A DNA stretch of 60,850 bases, from NCBI GenBank assembly GCA_910585545.1, contig CAJUFN010000013.1, forward strand, positions 1 through 60,850, given 5' to 3'. The translations under genes were made by a program, and so were the position numbers. Numbering within the stretch: the stretch's first letter is position 1; each line of letters starts with the position of its first letter. Positions 35,064-42,782 of this stretch are shown here, in pieces. Below the pieces are notes generated by a model, which worked only from the letters and a program-made list of their open reading frames with translations, was not told the DNA's origin and ran no database searches. The DNA comes from an uncultured Lachnospiraceae bacterium (lineage in GTDB: Bacteria; Bacillota; Clostridia; Lachnospirales; Lachnospiraceae).

Positions 35064-35579
35064 TTATTCGCCTTGCGTCTCCGACTGATTCTGCATTTTC
35101 TTACAGATAATTTCTTCATTGCTCAAATCACTCTGATACCATTCTATGATCCGTCTCACCCCATTCGCTCTCATGGTTTCAAATGTTTTATGTGACACTT
35201 TGCTTGCAATCTCCGCCTCTTTGTAAGAGTTTCCCTCTACATATATTTGCCTCAAAACATTCTTTTCCTTTTCTTCCAGTGCCTGGAAACAACGCCAGAT
35301 CCTATGGATACTTTCCTCCTCTTCATTTAGCTTGTGCATCTCTAAATAAACTTCAAAAATTTGCATTTCCACAAAATTTTTATGTCTTAAAAGCAAACCT
35401 CTTAGCTCTTTCTCTTCTGTATTCTCATGTATTTTAAAGGAATCTTCCATAGACATCATACACGATTCCAGATTCTGGACTTCTTCATACAATTCCAGCA
35501 TTCTTTCATGAATCTGCAAAAGTCTTTTCTTATACGTCTGTAATACCTTCTTTACAATTTTGGTGTCAACAGGACACAA
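35064..35579 (-). CDS. Sigma-70 region 4-like regulator, copy 2
   Basis: A 171-residue paralogue of the protein at 33685. Shared segments include VKKVL near the start, ELYEEVQ versus ELYGEMQ, and the C-terminal SHKTFETMRANGVRRII versus SHKSFETIRAKGVKRII. The start is uncertain: TTG at 35579 follows AGGAGG by 10 nt and gives the same N-terminal length as the paralogue, while a TTG at 35687 would add 36 residues with no paralogue match. Expressed from a near-consensus promoter. Confidence 0.65.
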   Translation of the reverse strand: MCPVDTKIVKKVLQTYKKRLLQIHERMLELYEEVQNLESCMMSMEDSFKIHENTEEKELRGLLLRHKNFVEMQIFEVYLEMHKLNEEEESIHRIWRCFQALEEKEKNVLRQIYVEGNSYKEAEIASKVSHKTFETMRANGVRRIIEWYQSDLSNEEIICKKMQNQSETQGE

Positions 35580-35723
35580 AGTACCTTCCACCTCCTCATT
35601 CAAATATGCATTCCATAACCGGGAATTCGTCGCGAAAATATAATATAGGATATGTTGATATCTTCTGGATATCTTAGATAAAATCAAGAATACAAGCTCC
35701 CAGACTTGTGAGCCGATACATAA

Positions 35724-35776
35724 ATTATAACAAATGCGCCTGAAATGTCAACGAACTTCCCTCGACAATTTCAGGC
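35724..35776 (-). promoter_or_regulatory. Promoter nested in MATE-gene terminator
   Basis: On the minus strand TTGACA (35751-35746), 16 bp, TATAAT (35729-35724) for the gene at 35579. The -35 lies in an inverted repeat, GCCTGAAAT.GTC (35737-35749) and GAC.AATTTCAGGC (up to 35776), that looks like the terminator of the MATE gene ending at 35800. Confidence 0.62.
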
Positions 35777-35799
35777 ATATTTTTCTCTTCTTTTCTCTT

Positions 35800-37116
35800 C
35801 TATTTTCTTTTTCGATAGCGCCGAAACAACGCTGCCGTAAGTACAAGACACACGATTTCCGACACCAGTGGAGCCCACCAAATGCCTCTCCCGCCAAATA
35901 TTGCGATCATCAGCGCTAAGGCACTAAGAAGTGTCACAAATCCTCTTGCCAATGTAATGATTATCGCCGAATAAGCATATTCAATTGATGTAAAATATCC
36001 TCCGACCACAACGTTATATCCTGCAATCAAAAAAGATAAACTAAATATCTGCAAAACATTTGCCGAGTAGCTTCGAAGCTCAGACAATTCTGCCGATACA
36101 AAAAGTGAAACAATTCCTTTCGCTCCAAATACACAGATAGCGACTGATGCCAGCGAAAACACCGCTGCTGATATCAAACCATATCTTAGTAATTTTCTGC
36201 ATGTTGCAGTTTCTTTTTTTCCATGATAATAGCTAATCAACGGCTGACTTCCCTGCGCAATTCCAGTCATAGACATTACTACGATAGAATTAATATAAGA
36301 GACGATGGTATAACTTACCAATGCATCCTCTCCGATATAACGCGTAATGGCAAGATTAAAAAAGAATACGATAATTCCTGCAGACATTTCCGTGACACCA
36401 GAGGAAAGACCATTTCTGAATTCCCTTCCGATAAGCTTTAAGTCTAATCTAAATTTTGTGAAGCGCAGTGTTGCTTTTGGCCCTAAGAAATGCCATAAAT
36501 ACAACACGATCACAAACACTTGTGAAATGCCCGTTGCAACCGCCGCTCCCGATACTCCCCACCAAAAAACGATTACAAAAAGATAATCCAGAATACAATT
36601 CATAACCGCCCCGACCACAACAATTGCCGTTGCTTTTTGGGGATAGCCATCCGTTTTAATCAAAATTTCAAAAGAATAGGAAAGAATAAACGCAACCGCA
36701 AAAGGCACTAAGGAACCGATATATTCCTTCACATAAGGAAGCGAACCTTGCGTAGCCCCAAGAAATTTCGCGAACCCTTCCAAATTCAGCAAAACCACAG
36801 TCGTGATCGCCAGTGATACTACCACAAGTACTGTGATATTCTGGGTAAATACTTCATTTACTCTTTTTTGCTTGCCCTCGCCAAGCAAAATCGCAACTAC
36901 CGTTGATGTTCCTACCGCAAACAACAAAGAAATCGAGAACAACGCTGCCACAAACGGAAAGGAAATATTTACCGCCGTCAGCGCGATCTCCGATACTCCT
37001 CGCGCCACAAATACCCCATCTATCATCGTATATAAGGTGAATACCCATTGTGCAATGACAGATGGGATAATAAATTTCAAAAAGTCCTGTTTTATGGACG
37101 TTCCTTCCAATTTCAT
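35800..37116 (-). CDS. MATE-family efflux transporter
   Basis: A 438-residue protein with about 12 membrane helices and two MatE halves. The N-terminal segment FIIPSVIAQWVFTLYTMIDGVFVARGVSE and later GIAQGSQPLISYYHGK are typical of DinF/MepA-like MATE exporters, which use a Na+ or H+ gradient to export cationic compounds. The start at 37116 overlaps the dapF stop as ATGA; the longer frame to 37191 would lie within dapF. Confidence 0.92.
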   Translation of the reverse strand: MKLEGTSIKQDFLKFIIPSVIAQWVFTLYTMIDGVFVARGVSEIALTAVNISFPFVAALFSISLLFAVGTSTVVAILLGEGKQKRVNEVFTQNITVLVVVSLAITTVVLLNLEGFAKFLGATQGSLPYVKEYIGSLVPFAVAFILSYSFEILIKTDGYPQKATAIVVVGAVMNCILDYLFVIVFWWGVSGAAVATGISQVFVIVLYLWHFLGPKATLRFTKFRLDLKLIGREFRNGLSSGVTEMSAGIIVFFFNLAITRYIGEDALVSYTIVSYINSIVVMSMTGIAQGSQPLISYYHGKKETATCRKLLRYGLISAAVFSLASVAICVFGAKGIVSLFVSAELSELRSYSANVLQIFSLSFLIAGYNVVVGGYFTSIEYAYSAIIITLARGFVTLLSALALMIAIFGGRGIWWAPLVSEIVCLVLTAALFRRYRKRK

Positions 37117-37949
37117 ATAAGTGCAATCTCTCCATCGAACACTACCGCTGCCGGTCCGGTCATGAAAACATGATTCGTCTTCTCGTCCCATTCAATCTTA
37201 AGGTCCCCGCCAAGAAGCCGTACCGTCACCTCACGTTTCGCCAAGCCGTTCAGAATACTTGCTACTGCCACCGCACACGCTCCGGTACCACAGGCGAGCG
37301 TCTCACCGGAGCCTCTTTCCCACACACGCATCTCCAAAAGCGTATCATCTATCACTTTTACAAATTCCGTATTCACTCTATCCGGAAACCAAGGATGACA
37401 TTCGAATCCCGGCCCGATTTTTTCCAAATCGAGCGTTGCAATCTCATCCATATAGACTACCGTATGCGGATTGCCCATGGACACAGAAGTTGTCCGATAC
37501 TCTTTTTCCTCCACCACGATCGGCTCATCGATCACCTTTTCTTTCCCTGCAGCAACCGGTATCTTATCCGCTTCCAGAATCGGCTCTCCCATATCCACTC
37601 TCACAAGCACTACTTTTCCATCTTCCACCGTAAGATCTAGGTATTTAATGCCTCCCAATGTCTCTACGGATATCTTTGTCTTGTCTGTGAGCCCATAATC
37701 ATACACATACTTTGCCACGCATCGAATACCATTTCCGCACATCTTTCCCCGTGAACCATCCGCATTATACATCTCCATCTCAAAATCTGCCACTTCCGAC
37801 GGATTAATCAGAATCAAACCGTCCGAACCCACTCCAAAATGTCGGTCACTTAACAGCCTTGCTGCTTCTTCCTTATTCTCCACACTTTCTGTAAATCCAT
37901 TCACATAAACATAATCATTACCAAGTCCCTGCATTTTTGTAAATTTCAT
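37113..37949 (-). CDS. dapF: Diaminopimelate epimerase
   Basis: A 278-residue DapF with both catalytic cysteines in MCGNGIRCVAKY and ACGTGACAVAV. It converts LL- to meso-diaminopimelate for lysine and peptidoglycan synthesis. GAAGGG precedes the ATG. It is translationally coupled to the MATE gene, and lies apart from dapA and dapB at 40-42 kb. Confidence 0.96.
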   Translation of the reverse strand: MKFTKMQGLGNDYVYVNGFTESVENKEEAARLLSDRHFGVGSDGLILINPSEVADFEMEMYNADGSRGKMCGNGIRCVAKYVYDYGLTDKTKISVETLGGIKYLDLTVEDGKVVLVRVDMGEPILEADKIPVAAGKEKVIDEPIVVEEKEYRTTSVSMGNPHTVVYMDEIATLDLEKIGPGFECHPWFPDRVNTEFVKVIDDTLLEMRVWERGSGETLACGTGACAVAVASILNGLAKREVTVRLLGGDLKIEWDEKTNHVFMTGPAAVVFDGEIALI

Positions 37950-37994
37950 CTTATTGCCCTTCTTTCCATATGATGTCTCATTATAGAGATATTC

Positions 37995-38321
37995 TTAAAA
38001 TTGTTCAAGTCTTCCTTGCAAATACTGCGCACCATCTTCTACCATCATTTTTAACCGTTCATATTCTTCTTGCAGCATCCCAATTCCTTTTTGTGTCACG
38101 ATATAGGATTTGCGGCGTCCTTCTTCTGCGGTTAACCGAATCACTTCGTTCTCTTCAAATTTCGATAGCATCGCATACAGTGTTCCCGGTCCCACCTTTA
38201 CTCTTTTGCCGGATAGTTGCTGCACTTTTTCCATCACATCTACACCACAGCATTCTTCCATCAACGCCAGCAAGATATAATACATCGGTTCCGTCAATGT
38301 TTGAAATTGTTCCCGTGCCAT
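37995..38321 (-). CDS. PadR-family transcriptional regulator
   Basis: A 108-residue PadR winged-helix protein. The N-terminal PMYYILLALMEE and the wing-containing KVGPGTLYAMLSKFEENEVI are diagnostic, with a short C-terminal dimer helix. The ATG at 38321 overlaps the DUF2812 stop by one base (TGATG); a GTG 3 nt earlier is also possible. It likely represses the operon through the palindrome at 39618-39665. Confidence 0.92.
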   Translation of the reverse strand: MAREQFQTLTEPMYYILLALMEECCGVDVMEKVQQLSGKRVKVGPGTLYAMLSKFEENEVIRLTAEEGRRKSYIVTQKGIGMLQEEYERLKMMVEDGAQYLQGRLEQF

Positions 38322-39586
38322 CACGCTACCCCTATCTTCCGACAGACTGCTTCTATCTCTTCTGCACTTAACGGACGGCCTATATAAATTTTCAGGAGTT
38401 TATCGTCATATTTTATATAATAACTCCCTTCTCTTTGCCTGGCCTCCAGTGCATGCCATGCTTCACTGCAGTCACTTGCCTCTTTCATGTTTTCTTTATT
38501 CAATTCCCAAATCCGTTCCAACACCCATTGATAATCGCTCTCTATGTAATCATAGTGAATGAAATTTATTTTTTCATTTGAAGAACCCTCTTCTTCACAG
38601 GTCACATAACAGCTAGTCTTGGAGCCCAAAATACTTTCTCGATGCGTTCCGCCTACGTCCTCAGGCACATCTAACCTCCTCATATCCTTCAAAGAAAACG
38701 GAATATCTTCCAAGCCAAGCTCTGCTTGTCTCCCTCTCCCATTGGAAATAAATATCGCCGGAACGAGAAAAATACAGATTGCAATTACGGCAAAACCTGA
38801 TATCCACGAAAATATATCATAACTAAGCCTTGACGGCTTTAAAAGCGCCACTAAAACTGCGATAATCAAACTGCAGCCCAGCGTAATGATGACTGTCCAG
38901 AACTCCATCCTTTCATTTCCAATCCATAACATCACCGTTGCTGCTGCTAAAACCAAGATCAGGAATAAGCGTACTATACTATTGTGCCTTGTCTTCCTTT
39001 TATATTCCGGAATTTCACCAGCAGCCAACTGCTTCTTCATCTGCTTCTCCCATCCCAACAACCATATGCCTTCTACCACTCCAACTATGCTTGCTATCAG
39101 GCAAACCACACACACAAAGATCCATGCATTTTCGAAAACAACATTTTCAAATGATGCCAACCACCCCAGTGCGCCATGCCAAACTACCATAAAAAACATT
39201 ATCCCATATTGTCTAAGCCAATTTCCTCGCTCTGCGGCTTTCACGTTGCAGAATCGCTCTTTTGGTTCTACAATAGGTACGGCATCTTCTTTTTCCCTGA
39301 TAAATACACAGAACTTTCCTTGACTATCTATGAATTTCCATCCTGCTGCTTCGCAATACTCTGCATATTCCTTTGTATCATCCTCGGGTTTCATATCCTG
39401 GTCTTTCCCTTTCGGAAACACTTCTACCTGATAGTAAATATCTTCCGGCTCTCCTTTTTCAAAAATAAGCCCCAAATGCCACCCCTTAAAATGCCACCCT
39501 GCCAGGGATTGTTCATGCAAATACGCCGCAAATTCATCACACTCCCTGTATTCAAATCTTTGCAGCACCCTCTTTTTCGTCTTCAT
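38321..39586 (-). CDS. DUF2812 membrane protein
   Basis: A 421-residue protein. The N-terminal DUF2812 domain (LAGWHFKGWHLGLIFEKGEPEDIYYQVE) is followed by two pairs of membrane helices (about residues 128-190 and 208-280) and an extracytoplasmic C-terminal domain. DUF2812 genes regularly sit with padR genes. Function is unknown, but the pairing suggests an envelope stress or transport response. Start at 39586 with GAGG upstream. Confidence 0.82.
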   Translation of the reverse strand: MKTKKRVLQRFEYRECDEFAAYLHEQSLAGWHFKGWHLGLIFEKGEPEDIYYQVEVFPKGKDQDMKPEDDTKEYAEYCEAAGWKFIDSQGKFCVFIREKEDAVPIVEPKERFCNVKAAERGNWLRQYGIMFFMVVWHGALGWLASFENVVFENAWIFVCVVCLIASIVGVVEGIWLLGWEKQMKKQLAAGEIPEYKRKTRHNSIVRLFLILVLAAATVMLWIGNERMEFWTVIITLGCSLIIAVLVALLKPSRLSYDIFSWISGFAVIAICIFLVPAIFISNGRGRQAELGLEDIPFSLKDMRRLDVPEDVGGTHRESILGSKTSCYVTCEEEGSSNEKINFIHYDYIESDYQWVLERIWELNKENMKEASDCSEAWHALEARQREGSYYIKYDDKLLKIYIGRPLSAEEIEAVCRKIGVA

Positions 39587-39617
39587 AAAGCACACCTCAC
39601 TTCCGAAATCCCTTTAT

Positions 39618-39672
39618 TATCGAGTATCGATATTGTTATCTTCAGTATATCATCGATACTCGATATTATCAA
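39618..39672 (-). promoter_or_regulatory. padR operon promoter with inverted-repeat operator
   Basis: Perfect 14-bp inverted repeat TATCGAGTATCGAT (39618-39631) and ATCGATACTCGATA (39652-39665), 20 nt apart. On the minus strand a promoter TTGATA (39672-39667), 17 bp, TATACT (39649-39644) has one arm filling its spacer and the other just past the transcription start. Repressor binding would block initiation; PadR is the likely repressor (inference). Confidence 0.8.
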
Positions 39673-39703
39673 GACATTTTGGCATGCTTAGCAGCAAAAA
39701 AGA

Positions 39704-39721
39704 GGATGCGTACTCGCATCC
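39704..39721 (-). terminator. Terminator of the Asp-rich lipoprotein gene
   Basis: Stem GGATGCG (39704-39710) and CGCATCC (39715-39721), loop TACT, followed on the minus strand by TCTTTTTTGC. It lies 6 nt past the stop at 39728. Confidence 0.75.
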
Positions 39722-39727
39722 CCATCT

Positions 39728-40048
39728 CTATCTTGTACCATCTACGTTATTATTACGTGTTCCATTCACGCCTTCTTTTACATCATTCATACCATCTTCT
39801 GCCGCATTGTCGATATCTTCCACACCATCTCGGATCGCATCTCCTGCATCATCTACACCATCCCGGATTGCATCTCCCGTATCATCCAAAAGGTTATCAT
39901 CCCTGTTGTCATAATTCTCATTTCTTTGCTCTCCGGAAGTTGCTCCGTTCATGTTATCGTTATTATCGCTTCTTTCGCCGCAAGCTGTAACTCCGCAGAT
40001 CACTCCCATGCAAAGCATGATTAAAATACCTTTTTTCATTCTTTTCAT
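39728..40048 (-). CDS. Small lipoprotein with Asp/Asn-rich amphipathic repeats
   Basis: A 106-residue lipoprotein with signal peptide and lipobox GVTACG near residue 23. The mature part is acidic with near-repeats DAIRDGVDDAG and DAIRDGVEDIDN, which would form amphipathic helices. I do not know a function. The start is one of three consecutive ATGs; the third (40048) is 8 nt from AAGGAG. It forms a single-gene unit. Confidence 0.7.
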   Translation of the reverse strand: MKRMKKGILIMLCMGVICGVTACGERSDNNDNMNGATSGEQRNENYDNRDDNLLDDTGDAIRDGVDDAGDAIRDGVEDIDNAAEDGMNDVKEGVNGTRNNNVDGTR

Positions 40049-40180
40049 CATCATTTCTCCTTTTCTATCGCAGTGAAAATACGTAATATCATACGTTCTG
40101 ATACTAATATCTGCAAAAATTGGAGAAATATACTTCAAATTTTTTGTGTGCTTTGTATATGGCAAAACTGCTGCAAATTT

Positions 40181-40939
40181 TTAGAACTGGATCACATCAC
40201 TCATATCATAAAGTCCGGCTGGCTTTCCGCTTAAAAACTTGCCTGCTTCAATCGCACCTTTGCCGAATACTGCTTTGGAATATGCCGTATGTTTGAACTC
40301 GATCACTTCATCTGCACCGGCAAAAATCACTTCGTGCTCGCCTACAATCGTACCGCCGCGCACCGCAGAAATTCCAATCTCTTTTTTGTTTCGTTTTTCT
40401 CTCACCTGACTTCTGTCATAAACATAATTATATTCATTGTCAAGCGCTTCATTTACGGAATCTGCAAGTGCAAGCGCCGTGCCGCTTGGCGCATCTAATT
40501 TCTGATTGTGATGTTTTTCCACAAGTTCAATGTCAAATCCCGCCGGAGCAAGAATTTTTGCCGCCTCTTTTAAAAGTTTCATTAACATATTAATTCCAAG
40601 AGACATGTTTGCAGAACGAAGTACCGCTGTCTTTTCACTTGCTTTTTCCACCTTCTCAATCTGTTCCTGTGAAAGTCCTGTCGTACAAAGCACAACCGGA
40701 AGATTTTTTTCCACACAATAATCAAGAAGTCCATCTACTGCTCCTGAATTAGAAAAATCAATTACCACATCGGCATCTACATCACATTTTTCAATCGTCT
40801 CAAACACCGGATAATCATTTTCGATTCCCATATAGCGGTCAACCCCTGCTACCATCTGGCACTCTTTGTCATCCTTTACAAGTTTTGTAATTACCTGGCC
40901 CATATGTCCATTACATCCGTGCATAATCATTCTTATCAT
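40181..40939 (-). CDS. dapB: 4-hydroxy-tetrahydrodipicolinate reductase
   Basis: A 252-residue DapB with N-terminal nucleotide-binding motif MHGCNGHMGQ and the family signature ELVEKHHNQKLDAPSGTA. It reduces the DapA product in the diaminopimelate/lysine pathway. AAAAAGGAG lies upstream of the ATG. It follows dapA on the same strand with an intervening hairpin. Confidence 0.96.
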   Translation of the reverse strand: MIRMIMHGCNGHMGQVITKLVKDDKECQMVAGVDRYMGIENDYPVFETIEKCDVDADVVIDFSNSGAVDGLLDYCVEKNLPVVLCTTGLSQEQIEKVEKASEKTAVLRSANMSLGINMLMKLLKEAAKILAPAGFDIELVEKHHNQKLDAPSGTALALADSVNEALDNEYNYVYDRSQVREKRNKKEIGISAVRGGTIVGEHEVIFAGADEVIEFKHTAYSKAVFGKGAIEAGKFLSGKPAGLYDMSDVIQF

Positions 40940-41004
40940 AATATCCGTACTCCTTTTTCTTAATCCCGGGCATCCTTAAAAAAAGATATCCCTGTTCTCA
41001 AAAA

Positions 41005-41038
41005 GGGACGCCGCCTTTTTCCAAAAGTGTACGTCCCC
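41005..41038 (-). terminator. dapA-dapB intergenic hairpin
   Basis: Stem GGGACG (41005-41010) and CGTCCC (41032-41037), followed on the minus strand by CTTTTTGAG. It is placed between the dapA stop (41045) and the dapB start (40939), so it could be a partial terminator that lowers dapB expression. Confidence 0.55.
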
Positions 41039-41044
41039 AACTAA

Positions 41045-41929
41045 CTACATAATTCCAAATTCTTTCATCGCCTGTGCCAGCGTCTCTGTATGTGCCGGCG
41101 TCAATTCGGTAAGCGGCATACGCAGCCCGCCGACTTCCCATCCAAGAAGATTCATGGCCTTCTTTACCGGAATCGGATTCACTTCGCTGAACAGTTGATG
41201 GATCAGCGGCAATGCTTTTAACTGAAGTTTCAAGCTTCCTTCCAAATCTCCTTTAAAGAACATCTCACAAATATCGTGTGTTTCTTTTGGCGCCACATTG
41301 GATAATACAGAAATAACACCTTTTGCACCAAGTGATAAAAGCGGTACAATCTGATCGTCATTTCCGGAATACAAATCAACGTTCCCATCAGTTTTTTGCA
41401 TAATGTCTGCAACCTGAGAAATATTTCCAGATGCTTCCTTGATCGCAACAATATTGTCCACATCTTTTACGAGTCTTGCCACCGTTGAAGATTCGATATT
41501 ACAACCGGTACGGCTTGCCACGCTATACATGATGATCGGTGCTTTCGCTTCTTTCGCAACCGCTTTATAGTGTTCATAAAGCCCCTCTTGTGTTGCCTTG
41601 TTATAATACGGTGTCACGATCAAAAGTCCGTCTGCCCCATATTCTGCGGCTTCCTTTGACAACTCGATTGCTGTATGTGTACTGTTGGAACCGGTTCCCG
41701 CAATGACCGGAATACGTTTTTTCGTATGATCAATCGTATGTTTGATCACTTCTATATGTTCCTTTTCCGTCATCGTTGCAGACTCACCTGTTGTTCCGCA
41801 TATAATAATACTATCTGTTCCATTCTCGCAATGGTAATCAATTAACTGATCTAATTTTTCATAATTTACACTTCCATCTGCATGAAATGGCGTAACAATC
41901 GCCACTCCTGCTCCTGTAAAAATAGCCAT
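41045..41929 (-). CDS. dapA: 4-hydroxy-tetrahydrodipicolinate synthase
   Basis: A 294-residue DapA TIM-barrel aldolase. The Schiff-base lysine is in VAIKEASGN, and the GTTGES and MYSVASRTG motifs are present. It condenses pyruvate with aspartate semialdehyde. TAAGGAGGATTACG precedes the ATG. It heads the dapA-dapB unit. Confidence 0.96.
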   Translation of the reverse strand: MAIFTGAGVAIVTPFHADGSVNYEKLDQLIDYHCENGTDSIIICGTTGESATMTEKEHIEVIKHTIDHTKKRIPVIAGTGSNSTHTAIELSKEAAEYGADGLLIVTPYYNKATQEGLYEHYKAVAKEAKAPIIMYSVASRTGCNIESSTVARLVKDVDNIVAIKEASGNISQVADIMQKTDGNVDLYSGNDDQIVPLLSLGAKGVISVLSNVAPKETHDICEMFFKGDLEGSLKLQLKALPLIHQLFSEVNPIPVKKAMNLLGWEVGGLRMPLTELTPAHTETLAQAMKEFGIM

Positions 41930-41988
41930 CGTAATCCTCCTTACTTTATCTGCCTATGTTCCGATTTTATCATCAATAGAGAATACTG

Positions 41989-42618
41989 TCAATCTTCCAT
42001 ATACTCTAATTTACTTACGGACACTTCATACGCAATACGCTTTTCTGTCTCGATTTCCGATATCTTTTTTATGTACTCCCTGCTCTGGATCCTTCCAAGC
42101 ACCTGGACATGCGCTCCCACTTCAAATCCGGACGCATATCTTGCATTGCGCCCCCAGCAAATACAAGGGATATAATCTGATTTTCCATAAGGTCTGTTGA
42201 CCGCCAGCAAAAGATCTGCAATTTCTCTTCCAAGCGGTGTCTTTCGATACACCGGCGCTTTGCAGATATATCCATCCAGCAAAATGGAATTCGTCTTCGC
42301 CCCATCCATTTCTTCCTCTACAAATTCCACCTCTCGCACGAACACAGACAACACCAGTCTGTTTTTCTGCTCCTCATGGCGGTTGTAAGAGCGGAACTGC
42401 CCGCTGACCATGATATACTCTCCTTCGTAATCTTGTGTAACATCAATAAGCCGTTCCGAAATCATAAGCGGAATACGGTCATCCGAGTTACTAAGGCGCT
42501 TCACCAGTACATCCACCATGTAGAATCCTTCTCCAAACACCTCATGGCTGAATGTAAATCCAGACGCAATCTCTCCCATAATAGTTACCTGATTGTTTTC
42601 AATAATCTTATCCGACAT
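41989..42618 (-). CDS. Single-stranded DNA-binding-like protein
   Basis: A 209-residue protein with an OB-fold SSB pattern: TIMGEIASGFTFSHEVFGEGFYMVDVLVKRLS early, and a second SSB-like stretch, ILLDGYICKAPVYRKTPLGREIADLLLAVNRPYG, that resembles the SSB core. It may carry two OB folds. It lacks the acidic C-terminal tip of replication SSB, so it is probably a specialised or regulatory DNA-binding protein. The start at 42618 has GGAAGGGAG upstream. Confidence 0.78.
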   Translation of the reverse strand: MSDKIIENNQVTIMGEIASGFTFSHEVFGEGFYMVDVLVKRLSNSDDRIPLMISERLIDVTQDYEGEYIMVSGQFRSYNRHEEQKNRLVLSVFVREVEFVEEEMDGAKTNSILLDGYICKAPVYRKTPLGREIADLLLAVNRPYGKSDYIPCICWGRNARYASGFEVGAHVQVLGRIQSREYIKKISEIETEKRIAYEVSVSKLEYMED

Positions 42619-42700
42619 AATTTGGTTCTCCCTTCCTCTTCGTCGTATTTTATAGTCAATACATAATCTATGAATCAAATTCTTGTTTTAGAACTAAAAC

Positions 42701-42733
42701 TTGTAAATTTTAAAAAATGTGATACACTATACT
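42701..42733 (+). promoter_or_regulatory. Probable typA promoter
   Basis: TTGTAA (42701-42706), 16 bp, TACACT (42723-42728, with TG before it); TATACT at 42728-42733 is an alternative -10. It lies about 50 nt before the typA start. Confidence 0.4.
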
Positions 42734-42782
42734 AGTTGCAGCATTAAATAGGAAGAAATGAAGAAAAAGGATTGAACATTAT

